Positions 1-22,595 of a stretch of 64,000 bases of DNA are shown piece by piece (positions within the stretch are counted from its first letter, which is position 1; the number at the start of each line of letters is the position of its first letter). The notes beneath the pieces were generated by a model. The model saw only the letters and a list, made by a program, of their open reading frames with translations, did no database searches and had not been told where the DNA came from. This DNA is from Chondrilla cf. caribensis (Eukaryota; Porifera; Demospongiae; Chondrillida; Chondrillidae). A program made the position numbers and the translations under genes. The stretch spans positions 2,843,955 through 2,907,954 of the forward strand of contig OZ026559.1 in NCBI GenBank assembly GCA_964020155.1, written 5' to 3'.

Positions 1-360
1 TGTTAAGAGTTAGTTTGTTATAATTCAGTAGATCACAGTTTTGTAGTCATGTACGTATATATGTTCTTTTATTAATGTCCTCCAACCCAAACCCCAACCC
101 TATGCTGTCATATCTCAAGGCGTTAAATTATTAGTAAACCTCCATGCACAACTATCTCCACGACAAAACATGTTAGAAAAATTTAGCCTAAAGTTAACTG
201 TGCCTAGTGAATTGTGTCTCATTTTCAGTATACCATACCATATACTATATATAGAGCATGTTTCATAACCCACTGTCTTTATCAATCATATTTGTACTTT
301 TGGAGAGAAGAGGTGTACGCATTTGAATGACTAGCTGTGCTTTGTGATTGTTGGATGCAG

Positions 361-8287
<7,927 letters not shown>

Positions 8288-9602
8288 TGCCCCATCATAT
8301 TATCGTGCTTGTAGAGGAGCAGTTTTGTTGGTTGTTGTTCTACACTATTTACATAATATTTGTTAATTTTCAAATGGAAGTTATTCATGTGGTGCTAAAT
8401 GTAATATTACCACATGAAATCAAATTTGGTCGACGAAGTGCATTTTTTCAGACAGGCCTCTTGGATGGGAGAAATGAACAGTAATTGTGATTGAAACAAT
8501 TTACATTTTGTGGTATTTATCATAGTTGGAAGATGAAGCCATTCAGTTACCAAAAGAGCATAAAACAAGTTTCAATTGATGAGTCAATTGTGGTGATAAT
8601 AATGATAATATTATTATTAATTTTAGACATGAAATTCAAAATACACAAAATATTGTACATGTTATGTAACAGTACCCGGCAGCTGTTTTCACAGGAGTGT
8701 CCCTAAAATGGGCTTGATAGTGGTGTACAATAATATTATTATAGTATATATTTTTGGAAAATATATTGTCAATAATATATATATAAAATATAATTATGAT
8801 GATCAATAATAATGATAATGATCATAATAATCGTCAATTGACCGTTACTGCTATATGATATCATACACTACTTTCTTAGATAATTCATTGCTTATTAGTA
8901 CCTTAATTCCATTCAGAGTCCAATTGTAGGCAGCTATATTGTGTTTTCTAGCTTAGCCTAGTTAAATAATAAGCTGAAATATTCTTGATTTTCTGAGCTT
9001 TGTAAGCGAATTCTTATAGGTAAATACTGGGTCAGTGACCATACTGACCAAACATGTATCAAATATTATCTTGAGAGACATCAACAGCATTAGACTCTAT
9101 TGCATTTGAATGCATGTACAATATATCTTTCATCAAACCTTTCTCATCCTGTAATAATAATTTAAAAATTAATTGCGAGCACTATGCATATCAATTTTCG
9201 ACACTACGTAATAATTATTGATTAGAATCACACAGCATATAATAATATTATTATAATAACACTCTTGCATAATAACTATGTATGTAGTCCTATAATGTCA
9301 CACACTCCAACCATGTAATATTATAATATATTGATTACACGAATTATGGGCCTAGGCCTATATATCACTCCTTATATTATTTTGAGGAGTCCATGACCGT
9401 TGGACCTGAGTGGAATCAATGAGAAATTGCATCCAAATTTCATTTATTTTTATATTTGGTTTCATATATTACACTACATTCAATTATACAATTACATTTT
9501 AGTTATTTGTATGATCCATAGAACACGCAATATTGAACATCTACCAATACAATCCATAGATATGTCAGCATGTAAATATTGGCTTACTTGTTACTATGTT
9601 AT
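8288..9602. other. Convergent intergenic region
   Basis: The region lies between the stop of the coiled-coil gene (+) and the stop of the modular gene (-). It is very AT-rich, with many TAATAT stretches. Sequence at 8290-8560 and 8650-8760, just beyond the coiled-coil stop, recurs at 36.6-36.9 kb and 37.45-37.57 kb, so this 3' flank has been duplicated. Confidence 0.5.
9443..9448 (-). promoter_or_regulatory. Possible polyadenylation signal of the modular gene
   Basis: On the minus strand this reads AATAAA, about 155 bases beyond the stop codon at 9603-9605. It is the nearest clear hexamer. Confidence 0.45.
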
Positions 9603-10864
9603 TCAGTAGTTAACAGTGTAAGAGTACATCTCCCAGGCACGATAGCCGTACACAATAGCTGCCACATGTCCATTTGTCTCTATGACATGCACTCCTCCAG
9701 CAACAGTGCCTTTGAAGATATGAAAGGTCCCATTGACACCTTCTGGTAGGAAAGGTTGTCCTATGATGATCTGCTGGAAGTTCTTATTATTTGGAAGACT
9801 GACTCCATCAATGGTTGGTGTAGTGATGTTCACTCCGGGTGGATAGTAGACGTAGATGTTAACGAAGTGCATATAAGGATCAGACAAGGTTGTATTAATA
9901 ATTGGAGAAATAAACCTTGCCTTCCCGGATGTGAAGTATGTATCCAAATGAGGTATTATTGTCATAGAGGGATCCCCCAAGTCAGAAAAAGACAGTCCAC
10001 CTCCAATGCTGAACTGCACAGCTAAAATTGGGTGAGAACTGTTGATTACGCAGGTTTCATTTTGAGGTAGTTGAAAACTGAGATTTTTATTTCCACTCAA
10101 TACTGGTGCAATATCATTCAGACATGTGACAGTTATTCCAGTGTCATCCTGTGAAGCTACCATTTTGATACTATCACCTTTTACCCTCCTTTCAAAGGTA
10201 GTCACAATGAATTGTTTTCCCCATCTAGACACAGGTGGGATCTGCTCCACTACATGGTCACATGCACGAACTCCAATTGGAATATTAGCACACATGTGTC
10301 CAGAGAAAACAGACACCGGTTTACTTGTGTGTATTTCATTTCCAGTCAGGTCAACCTTAGCCTCAATACTAAGATAGTCAAAGCTATTGAGTGTATAACT
10401 TGCATTGAACCGAGCTGACCAGGTGCCTGAAATAGTATATGTCACATTGGGACTCATGATAAACTCAACCTCTGTATTATTATAGAAAGCTGCGATTATT
10501 ACATGATTATTCTTTGTACGACTTTTTGAGTCAGTTTCTGGAGTTATTATTATAAATGTCTCGGCTTCCAGTACACCTGGGAGATTGAAAGTGATGAAAG
10601 CATCAAATGACCAAGCTTCTCTGTTTATTCCGATTGCCATTAGATTTACACCTTTTTCCACACATAATGCGGTGGGTTCAACGGTCAATGGTTTCATCAA
10701 GTTCAACAATGATCCAGCTGTGATCGGATAGGTTTTTACTCTGTCTTTAGTCACAGCAGATAAAATTGTATCTTCAGAGGACAGCAATAATATTGAGCGT
10801 GGTTGTTCCAAATAATTTGGCAGGAATGATATCACATAGATATTTGATGCAGAGCCAACACAAA
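9603..10864 (-). CDS. Terminal exon: IgGFc-binding-like domain
   Basis: A 420-residue exon opening after TTTGCAG and ending at TAG-complement 9603-9605. The stretch [20 protein letters not shown] followed by [12 protein letters not shown] is the signature I associate with the IgGFc-binding N-terminal domain found in many invertebrate secreted proteins. The sequence is beta-rich, with many N-x-S/T sites (NNTEV, NVTY, NASY, NLSF, NETC, NSSH) and few cysteines. It starts in phase 1 (partial codon TT then TGT), matching the preceding EGF exon. An initiator ATG at 10892 lies in the intron and is not used. Confidence 0.75.
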
Positions 10865-13800
10865 CTGCAAATAGATATATAAAAAGTATCAACCATATCC
10901 ATTTAATTCAGAATCATACCCTATTATATAAATATAGAAGTGTGCTATATATTATCCTTGCATTCATGGCTTGTCTGTAGCTTTTGAATAGTACATGCAC
11001 AAAAGACAACCCGGGTTGTAACAATCACAATATTATGTTTTTTTACTTGTGCAAGCAGAATCAATTGTGCATTGTTACAAATTGTAACATGTTCTGTAAT
11101 TCAATATAATAATATTAATATTAGAATTTTAATTGTGAATCTGGAGGACTGCATGATTCTAAGATAACATGTCACTGGAATCAAGCAATTCATCAAGATT
11201 CACCTAATAGTATGAAAATATCAGATTTTACTGTTTACATAAGGTTAACTTGACAGGTTTTCACCTACATACATATATATATATATTACAGTGAGACTGT
11301 TTTGAATAAATTTCATGATCAACTACGTACTCTACACCATGTTTTCAATTATAGATGATGTCATCACAGAGGCTACACAATCTGATGGATCAAAATGGGT
11401 TTGTTTCACCCAAGTCAACTGAACAATTCAACTATATATGACATAATATCAGCATGCATAAGCATGAGTTATTATATTAAAATGTCTATAAAGCTCTGTG
11501 ATGTAGCTATGAAATGGTGTCAAAAATGCAAATACATATAAAGTGTAAAATTGAACCTTTTCTTACATCCAATCACATTTAACTGCATTACATCAATCAT
11601 TCAAGATTGAAATTTTGCTAAGTTATTAAAATTAATTTTGTTTAAGATTGCCCATATATTTAATCAATACATTTAATAATGAATACGACCAATCTAAAAT
11701 AATCATTTTCATGGCAGTACATGGTTTATAAGTTTGCAAAACCTTCTGTCTGCTACCAATAAGATGTCATATATACTGTACATCATGATATCAGCTATAA
11801 TATGCCTAGTTATATAATCATACATACCTGGATCACATGTCAAACCATCTCCAGTCATGCCTTCAGGACAGTCACCACAAACAGGCTGATTATCTCCATC
11901 TAAATCACACCCAACTCCAGGATGGCATGGGGATCCTTGGGAGCAGTCTACATAAAACATTTGCTTACTGTTAAATATTAAATTTAGTATGCATTTAGCT
12001 AAAGTGTACCCTTACCTGTGTAGGAGCAGTCATATCCATACCATCCTTTAGGGCAACTACATAACCCACTTTCAAAGCAGGTACCATCATTTTTGCAGGG
12101 GCAGTGAAATGTACAATTTTGTCCATATGTACCCCTTGGACAATCTATGGGATAAATAGAAATAGCATATGTTATATATGTGTGTTATATATATATATTA
12201 GAATATGTGTCCTACATTTCCACACTTTGATAATATAGGTGATGAATGCAAGTGAATACAAGTATTGCAGCAAGTGCAGGAGTGAAAAAATATCCCTCTT
12301 TCACTGGAAATTTCCTGACATTTCTGTTGCTTTTGTGAGATATTGCAGGGTTGAACTCAATATCCTATACATAGCGTGTATTTTATTACAAGTATTATAT
12401 TCGTATAATAGCATACAAAACATGAAATTCAACATTGTAAATGTCTGCCCAATGATAATCCAATGAAGTTTAAAAGTGCGTGATGCAAATGGGAATACAG
12501 AGCTCACCACACTCGCTACTGCTGGTAGCGCCATCTCTCCCTGTAGGTTTCCCATAATCACATTTGTAGCAAAATGATTGTCCAGTTTCATTCTGCCAGC
12601 TACCATCTGGACACAGGTTACAGGGTCCATATCCATCTCCTTCAGTGGAATATTGTCCAGGTTGACAAGGCGCTACAATAGTAAAATAAAAGACATGTTG
12701 GAAATGCATCTGGTTTAGGATAAAAACTTTATGATAGATGATGGATATGAATGTTTGAGGAAAAAATAGCATACTCTGCATTGCATAATTTGCACACCCA
12801 AATTCCATTTGATAAAAACTGCTGAAAATTGGAGAGCAAATATTTTTGGGAATAGATTATCATGATTCGGGAATATGTATTTCAATCATTTCAGTACTAC
12901 AGCTTTCGATCTGTTTGAATGGTTTAGAGGTTTAAATGATCGAAGAGCTTCCACCTATATTGGCTTAAAATTTACAATTTTAGAATGCTCTAATCCTTTA
13001 ACATATATGCCTCAATATTCCTAAAACGTTTAATCGGACCATTAGAATAGTCTCTCAAGGGGATTCCATTGTACATGCATACAGATAAATGCATGACCTT
13101 CCAAAACTTACCAATGCATTTTACATAAGAATTACTTCCTCTTCTCCGTGTAATTTTCCCATCTGGACAACGTTCACAAGACATCTGACCACTTTCTTGC
13201 TGATATTGAGACTTGGGGCAAAATTGACAAGTCTTGTTTTCTTCATTGTAGAAGGTTCCAGGAGCACAGGGAACTGTGAAAGATCACATATAATATGAGT
13301 AGTTTGGTTCATCTGACTTACCTACTACCAATCTGTACTAGTACTGTTTGTTGGTTAAAATTTAAACAAGTATGAATAGCTATGGCGTTATTCCCCCAGT
13401 GATAATGAAGATCACATTCAGCTGCATGATATATTACACCATATACGTTCACAAGCATTTGAATTATAGCAATTACTAAATTCTCCTGAAAACAATAAAG
13501 TACATTAACAGTTACTGTATAACTGTAGCAAAACATCTATATATCACAAATTATGTGAGGACTCACTGCACTCTTACATGTGCATAACAAGTATGTAATG
13601 AGTACAAGTAATTTAAGCTTCAAAATCTACAAGATTTGTACTTGTTCATCCTGTTTTGTAAAGGTCTATTTATATTGACTCTAGAGGCTTAAGTGCCCGT
13701 GGAATCTCTGTAATGTATTTCATATAGGCCAACTTTAGCAAAATCAATCACATTCAGTGTCTGCATATACAGGAAATGTATAGGATATTCTAAGACCATG

Positions 13801-16800
13801 TTAAAGCCATGTTGAGAAATGACCTAAGAATTAATACACATAACATATTAATCTATCTGTAAGCTGTAATAATATAAACACCTTTAAGGCTCACCACATT
13901 GACTATGATCAAACATTTCTCCATCATCGCACCCTTGTGCAATGCGTGTCCATTTTGGTTCAGGTTCAACAAAAATTGTCCGGCTTTCATTGGAAGTAGT
14001 GATGTTTACTTGTACTGCACCCGATTTAATAGCATTAAACATTGCTAAAGCAGCTGGTCGGATGCTGTACAAAGAAGATACTACACAAGACCTGGATTTA
14101 CTGCACGATGGAGAAAGAGACTTGCGAAATGAAAAATGGAGAACAATATGTCCAGTAGATCTTTTTCTCCCATTGCTCTCACAAGTAGCATTTATTATAG
14201 CTTCTGCTTCATTAGGATTATTTGCGTAAGTGCTAAAATCCACTTTAACTGGTTCATCCGGATTACAGGTTTCATTGGACTGAGTACTGCTAATAGTAAC
14301 TGTAGCAGATGAGTTTTTTAGAGCTACAATTTAAAAGAAAATATGGATGTTAAAGCTACAGACTGAGGAAAATGTATTGGTATGATGACCTTATTAAAGA
14401 TGCCTATCCAACTATATTAATGTCATTCATAATGAGAAGAGTGCTTTATATACAATGTCCAGAATAACAAAATCATTACTTATTATGCATTGTATCTGTA
14501 ATAGTACTAAAGACGATAGCGTACAATTATATTATAAAGGCTTCATTTCCAAATTGACTTATTAATATTATGCCTACATGTTATTCTTACCCTGACATCC
14601 AGGAATATCATAGTTTTCGATTTCATATATCCACTGTCCTCTGATACAGACCTGGGGAGTGGGGTCTATCTCACCAGCAAACACATGACCAGGTTTCGAA
14701 CAGGATAATGTAGCTTTTCTTAGTCCACCAGATGTAGTATAGCTTGGCTGATCCACACTACTAGGAACTAGTATGTGACCACACTCCTCTACAGAATTAT
14801 ATGCAATATAAATAGATTCAATATAAGATATTATATATTTCAAAAGGTAGATTAATGTTAGTATAATATTATACTTACTTGTACAAGAATAACCGTTCTC
14901 ATCCAATTTTTCATCGGAATCACAGAAACATTTATAAGATCCCTGAATCTCCCTACAGTGCTTCTCACAAACCTTTCGGGTCTGTGTACATTCCTTTATA
15001 TCTGAATAAATAATTTTGAACATCACTAGCAAATTAAATGTAAATGTCTGAATTTCACAAATTCAATATCAACACCATTGAACAGTACACTATAAAATAA
15101 TGTGTTGGTGTAATGACCTGTACTGTATCATGGGTACATGGGCACATATAAATGCTGACATACTGTTCTTCCTGGGATCACATGTACAAGAAGTTGCCAA
15201 TCAGAAGAGTGTTGTGTTCATGCAGTACCCTGCAATGTACTACATATACCGTTTGTAGCATCACTTTATGCAGATTTATGTGAGTGATGCATTGTGACAT
15301 TCTCTGATTAGTTGTTGTTAATGGCTATCAATTATTCACAATTGTTAATAGAAGGAAGAAATCATTATCGATATTAAATGTACAAAACTAGTGATAAGTA
15401 TGTATGTATTTCGGTATTCGCTTTAAAAATTCATCATTCTAATCAGGGTGTTGTCTCTTCCTGTCCACAATCAAACCTTGAGGAATTTTCTGGTGCTGCA
15501 AGTTTCACCATATGCATTTTAGTCTAATCTTCATCACTCAAGGAGGCAAACTGAAGTTTTAATATAAATGTTTCATAAATTGCTATATTTTTCATTAATT
15601 TGCATTTGATCCCACATTTGAATATTGATATTTGTCATGGATAGATGAAGGATTTTTCAATTGTGTGTATACTGACATCAAATAAACTCTTCTCCTACAG
15701 TTGGTGATCAGATGTCCTGATAGATGTGATTACTGGGGACAGCTGTTCTTACCCTCAGTTGAGAAACAGCCATTTGAATTTATGCCCTCAAGTTAAGATG
15801 CTCCAACATTCTTATAATTTGTCCAAACATTTTATATTTCCGTCTAATGATGTCCATGTTGTTCATGTTCATTCTGATGTTAAATGACAAAATCTCGAAG
15901 TATGATGGATTTTATAGAGCAACTCTAGTAACTGTTAGGTATGTCAGATTCTGAATTTATTAAAACCAACGTGTGGAAATGTGAATGCACAATGGTAATT
16001 ACGTATACTGAGAAAGATATAGTGATAAGTGCATAACACAATATTATGCAGGACATTGTTACGAGAAAAATAGTCTTATTGATTGATTAAGCAATGTTTC
16101 GATTATTCAGGAATGTTCAATCATCATTAACTATTATCTAACATTATTCTTCAAATGATTATTGCAATTGGCTTATTGTTAGGGTATGTGCATGTGATCA
16201 TGAGTTCTGAATGAGTTACTTATACAGTATTACTAATAACAATCAGATAATATGGATCATAAAGACATTACCAGATAAAGAACTACACAATATCCTGACA
16301 TACCTTGGCAAAAGCTGTTATACTTCCATGTTGATATTGAACAAGTGCATGTTCCCTGAAGTCCTTGATAGACTCCTTCCTTATCAAGTAGCTCATAACC
16401 TGGCTTACATACTAATTGTAGCTTATCACCTGTATACCATGTACTGTTTTCAGTTATGGAAGCAATGTATTGCATACCAGTAAGCATAGGTGGAGGGCCA
16501 CAGATAGCTACATAATTAGGAAATGGAAAAAGTTCCAGTTAGGTATATAATAGTAACAGTACGAATGTATACATGTATAATAATAATGGTTGCATGTGGT
16601 GACAATGAATTCATTACAAACCCTGGATTACTCATAAAACTCTGCAATAACATTCTAATTTTGAAATTATTGCATTTGTATCACATGCAAGATACTTCTT
16701 TGTTGGAATAGGTGCCACTTGTGATATCGATAATATGTATAGAGTGTACCGTAACAAGTAATTCGAGTTCAAAAACTCGTTGGGCTGCCGCCCCCCACAC

Positions 16801-19800
16801 TCGAATTACTTGGAGGTCTTTCTTAGGTTCAGAAGAACCTTCACTGAGGTTATTACGTTCGACGAAGCTTCAATGCACGAATTCTAGCCCAATTTCTAAT
16901 CGTCGACGTTTGAAATCGGCCATCTTCATTTCATGCCATATAAATTATAATATAGATTCATTGTTGCGGTTATGCGTAGGAACACATATTATATAATATA
17001 TCGGATGAGCGTTACATACCGGAAGTTGAAATGAAAACAATATAGGTATTTGTTAAATATTGCCAGAAATTTGTAACTGAAGTTTAATCATAGACTTCAT
17101 ACAATCCATTAAAGAAACTGCAGAATCTATACAATGAGTACAGACTATAGTATGAGATATTTATTATCATAAACCTTGATTTAAGAGTAATTTTAGCTTT
17201 ATTCAATACAAATTTGTATTTGTAGACAACAGGGTACATTTACTCAATTGGATGGTCTTGGAATTCCCAAAGGTGCATTAAAATGGAATTGCATGGCTTA
17301 GATGTATAGTACGTGTTATCAGATTGCATGTGCTCTCACTATCTTTGTCTTGGATGATGATGGTAATATTTCCAATGTATCCAATATCGTATTCTTCATT
17401 GACCATTAGAACTACTTCAAAGCTTTCTTGTTCCTCTGGGATGACATCATCAATAACTTCAACTGTTGTACAAAATTCTTCTTCACCAGCATCACAGGAT
17501 GCACTTAAAAATTGTTGAGGATAGTCAGATCCAACTTTTGCTGTTCCTGGAGACATTGACATTCTGACCGTCATTCTAGCTGGACATGGACATGAGGATA
17601 TTAGGCAGACTTCAACTTCACTGTCACTTTCTTCTATAACGTAGGGGGGCATGTTTGACTGAAAAGATATTTTTATTCCTGCAGCATAATATGACAAGAG
17701 TTTTATAATAGAATCATTTAAAGGAAGCCTGAACCTATTAAACTATAATAAAACTATACACAATACATAAGATGTTAATCTAAAATTTACTGTAATAATA
17801 GCAGGTTTACTATTGCGATATTAATTGTTTCATAGGAGCATTTTGTATGCCTAGTAATTGAATAATATTATACATGTATGTTTATCCAAGGAATTTTCCA
17901 AACTTGTCACAGTAATGACTGGATTCAATTCATGATTAATATCATAATCTTTTAATCAGGGAGGCTATGGATTCAGCATCATACTGAAGACATGCAGCTA
18001 AGCCATGAGTCAAACCAACATGAGGACAAAAGTGACATTTTTGGTCAGTGCGGAACACTATTGAAATGATAATTAATGTCCCAATTCAATACACTCCTAC
18101 TAGAATAGGGAAATCTGAATTTAGAAAATATTCCAATGGTATTTCATACACAATTGAAGTGCTATGTTCCTCCTGTTTACAGAATTATAGCATAACCGGT
18201 AGTTATAATAATATTATACAGAGAATTCTTTTGTGGACCATACATAGTAGTTCCTGCATACATACTGTCATTGTCCATTATTGAAACAGTGCACGTCTTT
18301 GGCTGTCCAAGGATGTAACTTCCAACTATTGCAGGATCAGGTAATTTCACTGAAAATGACTCAGTTACTTCACACTCATCATCATCTATTACAGGAATGG
18401 AGACACAAGCTTGAGATTGTCCAGGTGAAAACACTACTTGGTGAGAGCTCCCGGAGTAGTCACTGCCAACTTGTGCTGTTCCATCCATCAACAACAGTGT
18501 TATGGTAGTCTCTTCATTAAATGCAACTGACACAGAAGTACAGACAGTAGCTGTTTCATTATCTTCACTAGTGACTACTGGACAGTCAGCCAGTTGTACA
18601 ATAATTTCTGTATGGTTGAAGTATTATAAAATGTAACTTATAATATATGTAAACAAAATATAATTTTTACCATTTACTATTTAATACAGTATTACATTGT
18701 TTAAGGATATGTGTTAGGCTGGATCTTTTGTGCATAAATGTCTGTTATCACAGTAGGTTTAGAGTGAGCAATAAAGCATCCTTAGTCATTTCTGTGGCCA
18801 ATAATGCACATCCCTATATAAAATTCATCAATCATGCAACTTGTGTGATGTTATACACGGGCATGCAATAGCAAACTTAAGTTATATCTACAGTGACTTG
18901 TGCTTTCAAATCACTTTTTCTCTTGCTCTATATATTTGCACCATATTGTTAAACATGAATGAACAAGCTAAGAGGCCCCTTCAGTGATTTGTTGGTCAAA
19001 ATTAATGCCTCTTCATTAAATGCAATGCAAATTTTGATATTGTTTGACAGCCTATTCCACACTGCTAATAATGGTGCTATCATTCAGACCCAAGGAGCCA
19101 CTGTTTTGGTTGGCTTATCTTTATTTGAGTCACTGTGCATGTTATTACAGATATCAGCCTCACTTGCATTTGTTGAATTACATAATGATTTTCTATTGGT
19201 CAGTATGTTATGAAATTCGCAGTACACATCTCAGACTCCATTGCTGAAAAACAATAGCTTTCAGAACTTATTCTTTATTACCGGATAAAAATGATATCAA
19301 CTGGAAACTCAAAATTTTCGATGACTTCTGAACATTAATTGTGTCAACAATGGCTAAGGGCTTCTTTTGCTTTTATGCATACACAGATTATTACATTCTT
19401 TTTGATTTAGGCAATATCAGAAAACCATCTCTTTCATATTTTGATAAAATTCAATGTCAAATGCTATTACCTTGGCAGGTTCCCTGTTCATTCCTACTGT
19501 ATCCGAGTAGACAACTGCAAGTGTAATTTCCAATGGAATTAGTGCATTCCTCAGTCCTAGGATCACATGGATTACTGTCTTCGCATTCATTGATATCTGA
19601 GGTGTTACACATAATGGAAAAAGGCATTGTTTCACTTGTCAATGACTGATTATAATCCATTCATTGGCAATTCATCATCCATTCATAGGAATGTCAGTGA
19701 TGAAATGGTTTTCAAGCATATAAAATTTACATGTGCATTAATTTAGCAAATTGTACCCTACGTAATAATTCAATAATTGATTTAAAATTACTAACCTCGA

Positions 19801-22502
19801 CAATGGCTTTCAAACCGCCATGATCCAGACTTAGTACAAACACCAACTGCTTGTTTCCCTTGATATCTTCCTTCAGAGTCCAGTAGTTGAAACCCTTCTT
19901 CACAGGAGTAAGTCAATCTACTACCAACATACCATGTACTGTTTTCATCAACATTCAAGAATTGGGTACCAAGAGTTTCCAATGGGGCTGGGCATAATAC
20001 TGAAATAGATGTGCATTTACAATATTTACATTTAATATAATATTAACAACAATGAACCTAGTCCAGTAATAAGTCCAGTTTACAGCATGATTGGATTAAA
20101 TATCCTTCCTCAAAATATTGATTTTCATAAAGAGTATAGAAATTCTTCGAGATGGTATCAATATTCTTATGCTATTAGGGGACTTTTCAGCATGATTTTA
20201 AATGATGTCTTCATGTGAATCCATCAATTGCAGGTACTGTAACTATAAAGGTTATAATAATCAGTAATATGATGAGAATTCCTGTATAAACATTATGACT
20301 AACAAAGCTGACTCAGAAAGTCTGCATGTGGCTGAAGAAGACATGTCTATTATTGTTATAATTATAAGTGTGGTCTTCTAGTACATATTCAAAAATAATG
20401 GAAATTAGAGGTAAATATATTGCTTTACTTTTTCATCTACTAATACTGAACACTATGATCATAGAATATAATTACTTCAATACTCACTATCGTCATCTTC
20501 TATGACAATGTTGGTATATCCTGGATCTCCAATATCATAGTCTTCACTGACCATTAGAACTACTTCAAAGCTTTCTGATTCCTCTTGGATGACATCATCA
20601 ATAACTTTAACTTTTGTACAAGCTTGCTCTTCTCCAACATCAAAAGTTACACTTAAAAATTGTCGAGGAAAGTCAGATCCAGCCTCTGCTGTTTCTGGAG
20701 ATATGGCCATTCTGACTGTCATTCTAGCTGGACATGGACATGAGGAAACAATGCAGACTTGAACATTCTTGTCACTTTCTTTCATTGTATAAGCTGGCTG
20801 ATGAAATGACATTCCAACTCCTGTAAAGTACATCAATGTACACATGTGATATATCTAGACTATAATGATTGATCATATAATATGAAATAATAATAAATTA
20901 TGATGAACATACTACATTATTAATTGTTGAAATAACTTCTGATCTTGGTTCATAATAAGTATTTTTCACAATTTCAAGGATACTTAGTCTAAGGATGTAA
21001 ATGCCAACTGTTCAAATATGTACTATAATGAAGTAGTGTATTATCTGTTTGTTTAAATGATTGATTAAATTCATCATGTGAAAGAGTGAACCCTGTCTGG
21101 TTCTCAATCACTGTATACGCTAAGTTTTTTTGCTTATTATTAAACCAGAGTTTAATATATACAAAAACTGGGTTAAAATTTATTTATGTTGACATATGAA
21201 TCCCTTATACTCATTAAAAGCTCATGGAACACACTTTATACCCATGCTTCATTTTCCCAGATGATATGACTATAAGACCATCTTTATTTTGAGAAGAATC
21301 CAAATATTACACTAATCATAGATTTTGAAACCTTTATGCCAGTATAAGTACTTGGAACTAACTGTCATCATCCTTTATCAAAACAGAGCACAACCATGGC
21401 TGTCTACGAAAGTAGGCTCTTGTACGTGTGGGATCAGCCAATTTCACATAGAATGTCTCAGTCAGTTCACACTCATCATCATCTGCTATAGAAATGGAGA
21501 CACAAGCTTGAGATTCTCCAGGTGAAAACACTACTTGGTAAGAGCTCTTGAAGTAACCACTGCCAAGCACTTCTGTTCCACCAACCAACGATAATGTTAT
21601 TGCAGTCTTTTCCTCAGTGGGCATGGAACGATAGACACATACGTTAACGGCTCCATCATCTTCATTAGCTTCAAAAGGACAGCCTGTGAGATGTACTGTG
21701 AGTGCTGTGATGAAAAGCATATTACATGAATAATACGTGAAATCTCATTCAAATCACTGAGATATAATCATAGTATAACAAAAACATAGCTCAAGAATAA
21801 CAGTTAAAATCACAACATTGCGTAGATTCCTAATGCATACGATGAAATTATTAATTCCAGTTTTAAGTTGGATTGAAATACTGAGAATATATTAAAATAA
21901 ATGGTCTTCATACATTTGCCCATCCAGGATTATTACCTTGGCATTTCCCTGTAACATTTTTTTTGTACCCGGGTAGACAGGTGCAAGTGTAATTTCCAAT
22001 GGAGTTAAAACATTTCTCAGTTTCACCATCACATCGATTACTGCCTTCACATTCATTGATATCTAAATCACAGATAGCACAAATAAGTATTATTGGATAA
22101 CTAATGTGAAGATTGGCATAAATTAAAAATGTGCAATTGAGTCACATACCTTGACAGTGGCTATCAAAGCTCCATGATCCAGACTCAGTACAAACACCCA
22201 CTGCGTGTTCCCCTTGATATCTTCCTTCAGAGTCCAGTAGTTGAAACCCTTCTTCACAGGAGTAAGTCAATCTACTACCAACATACCATGTGCTGTTGTC
22301 ATCAACAATCATGAATTGTGTCCCAAGAGTTTCCGATGGAGTTTGACATAGTGCTGTATACAAGTGCATATGATACATACATTGATTGCAGTCTGCATGT
22401 GTATATATCATTATGTGTGAAATATTATTACATAAATTAATCTATGTTGATATATTATATATTATGTGGTGTTGACTTTACTGAGTACATTGTCCTGGTG
22501 TG

Positions 22503-22595
<93 letters not shown>

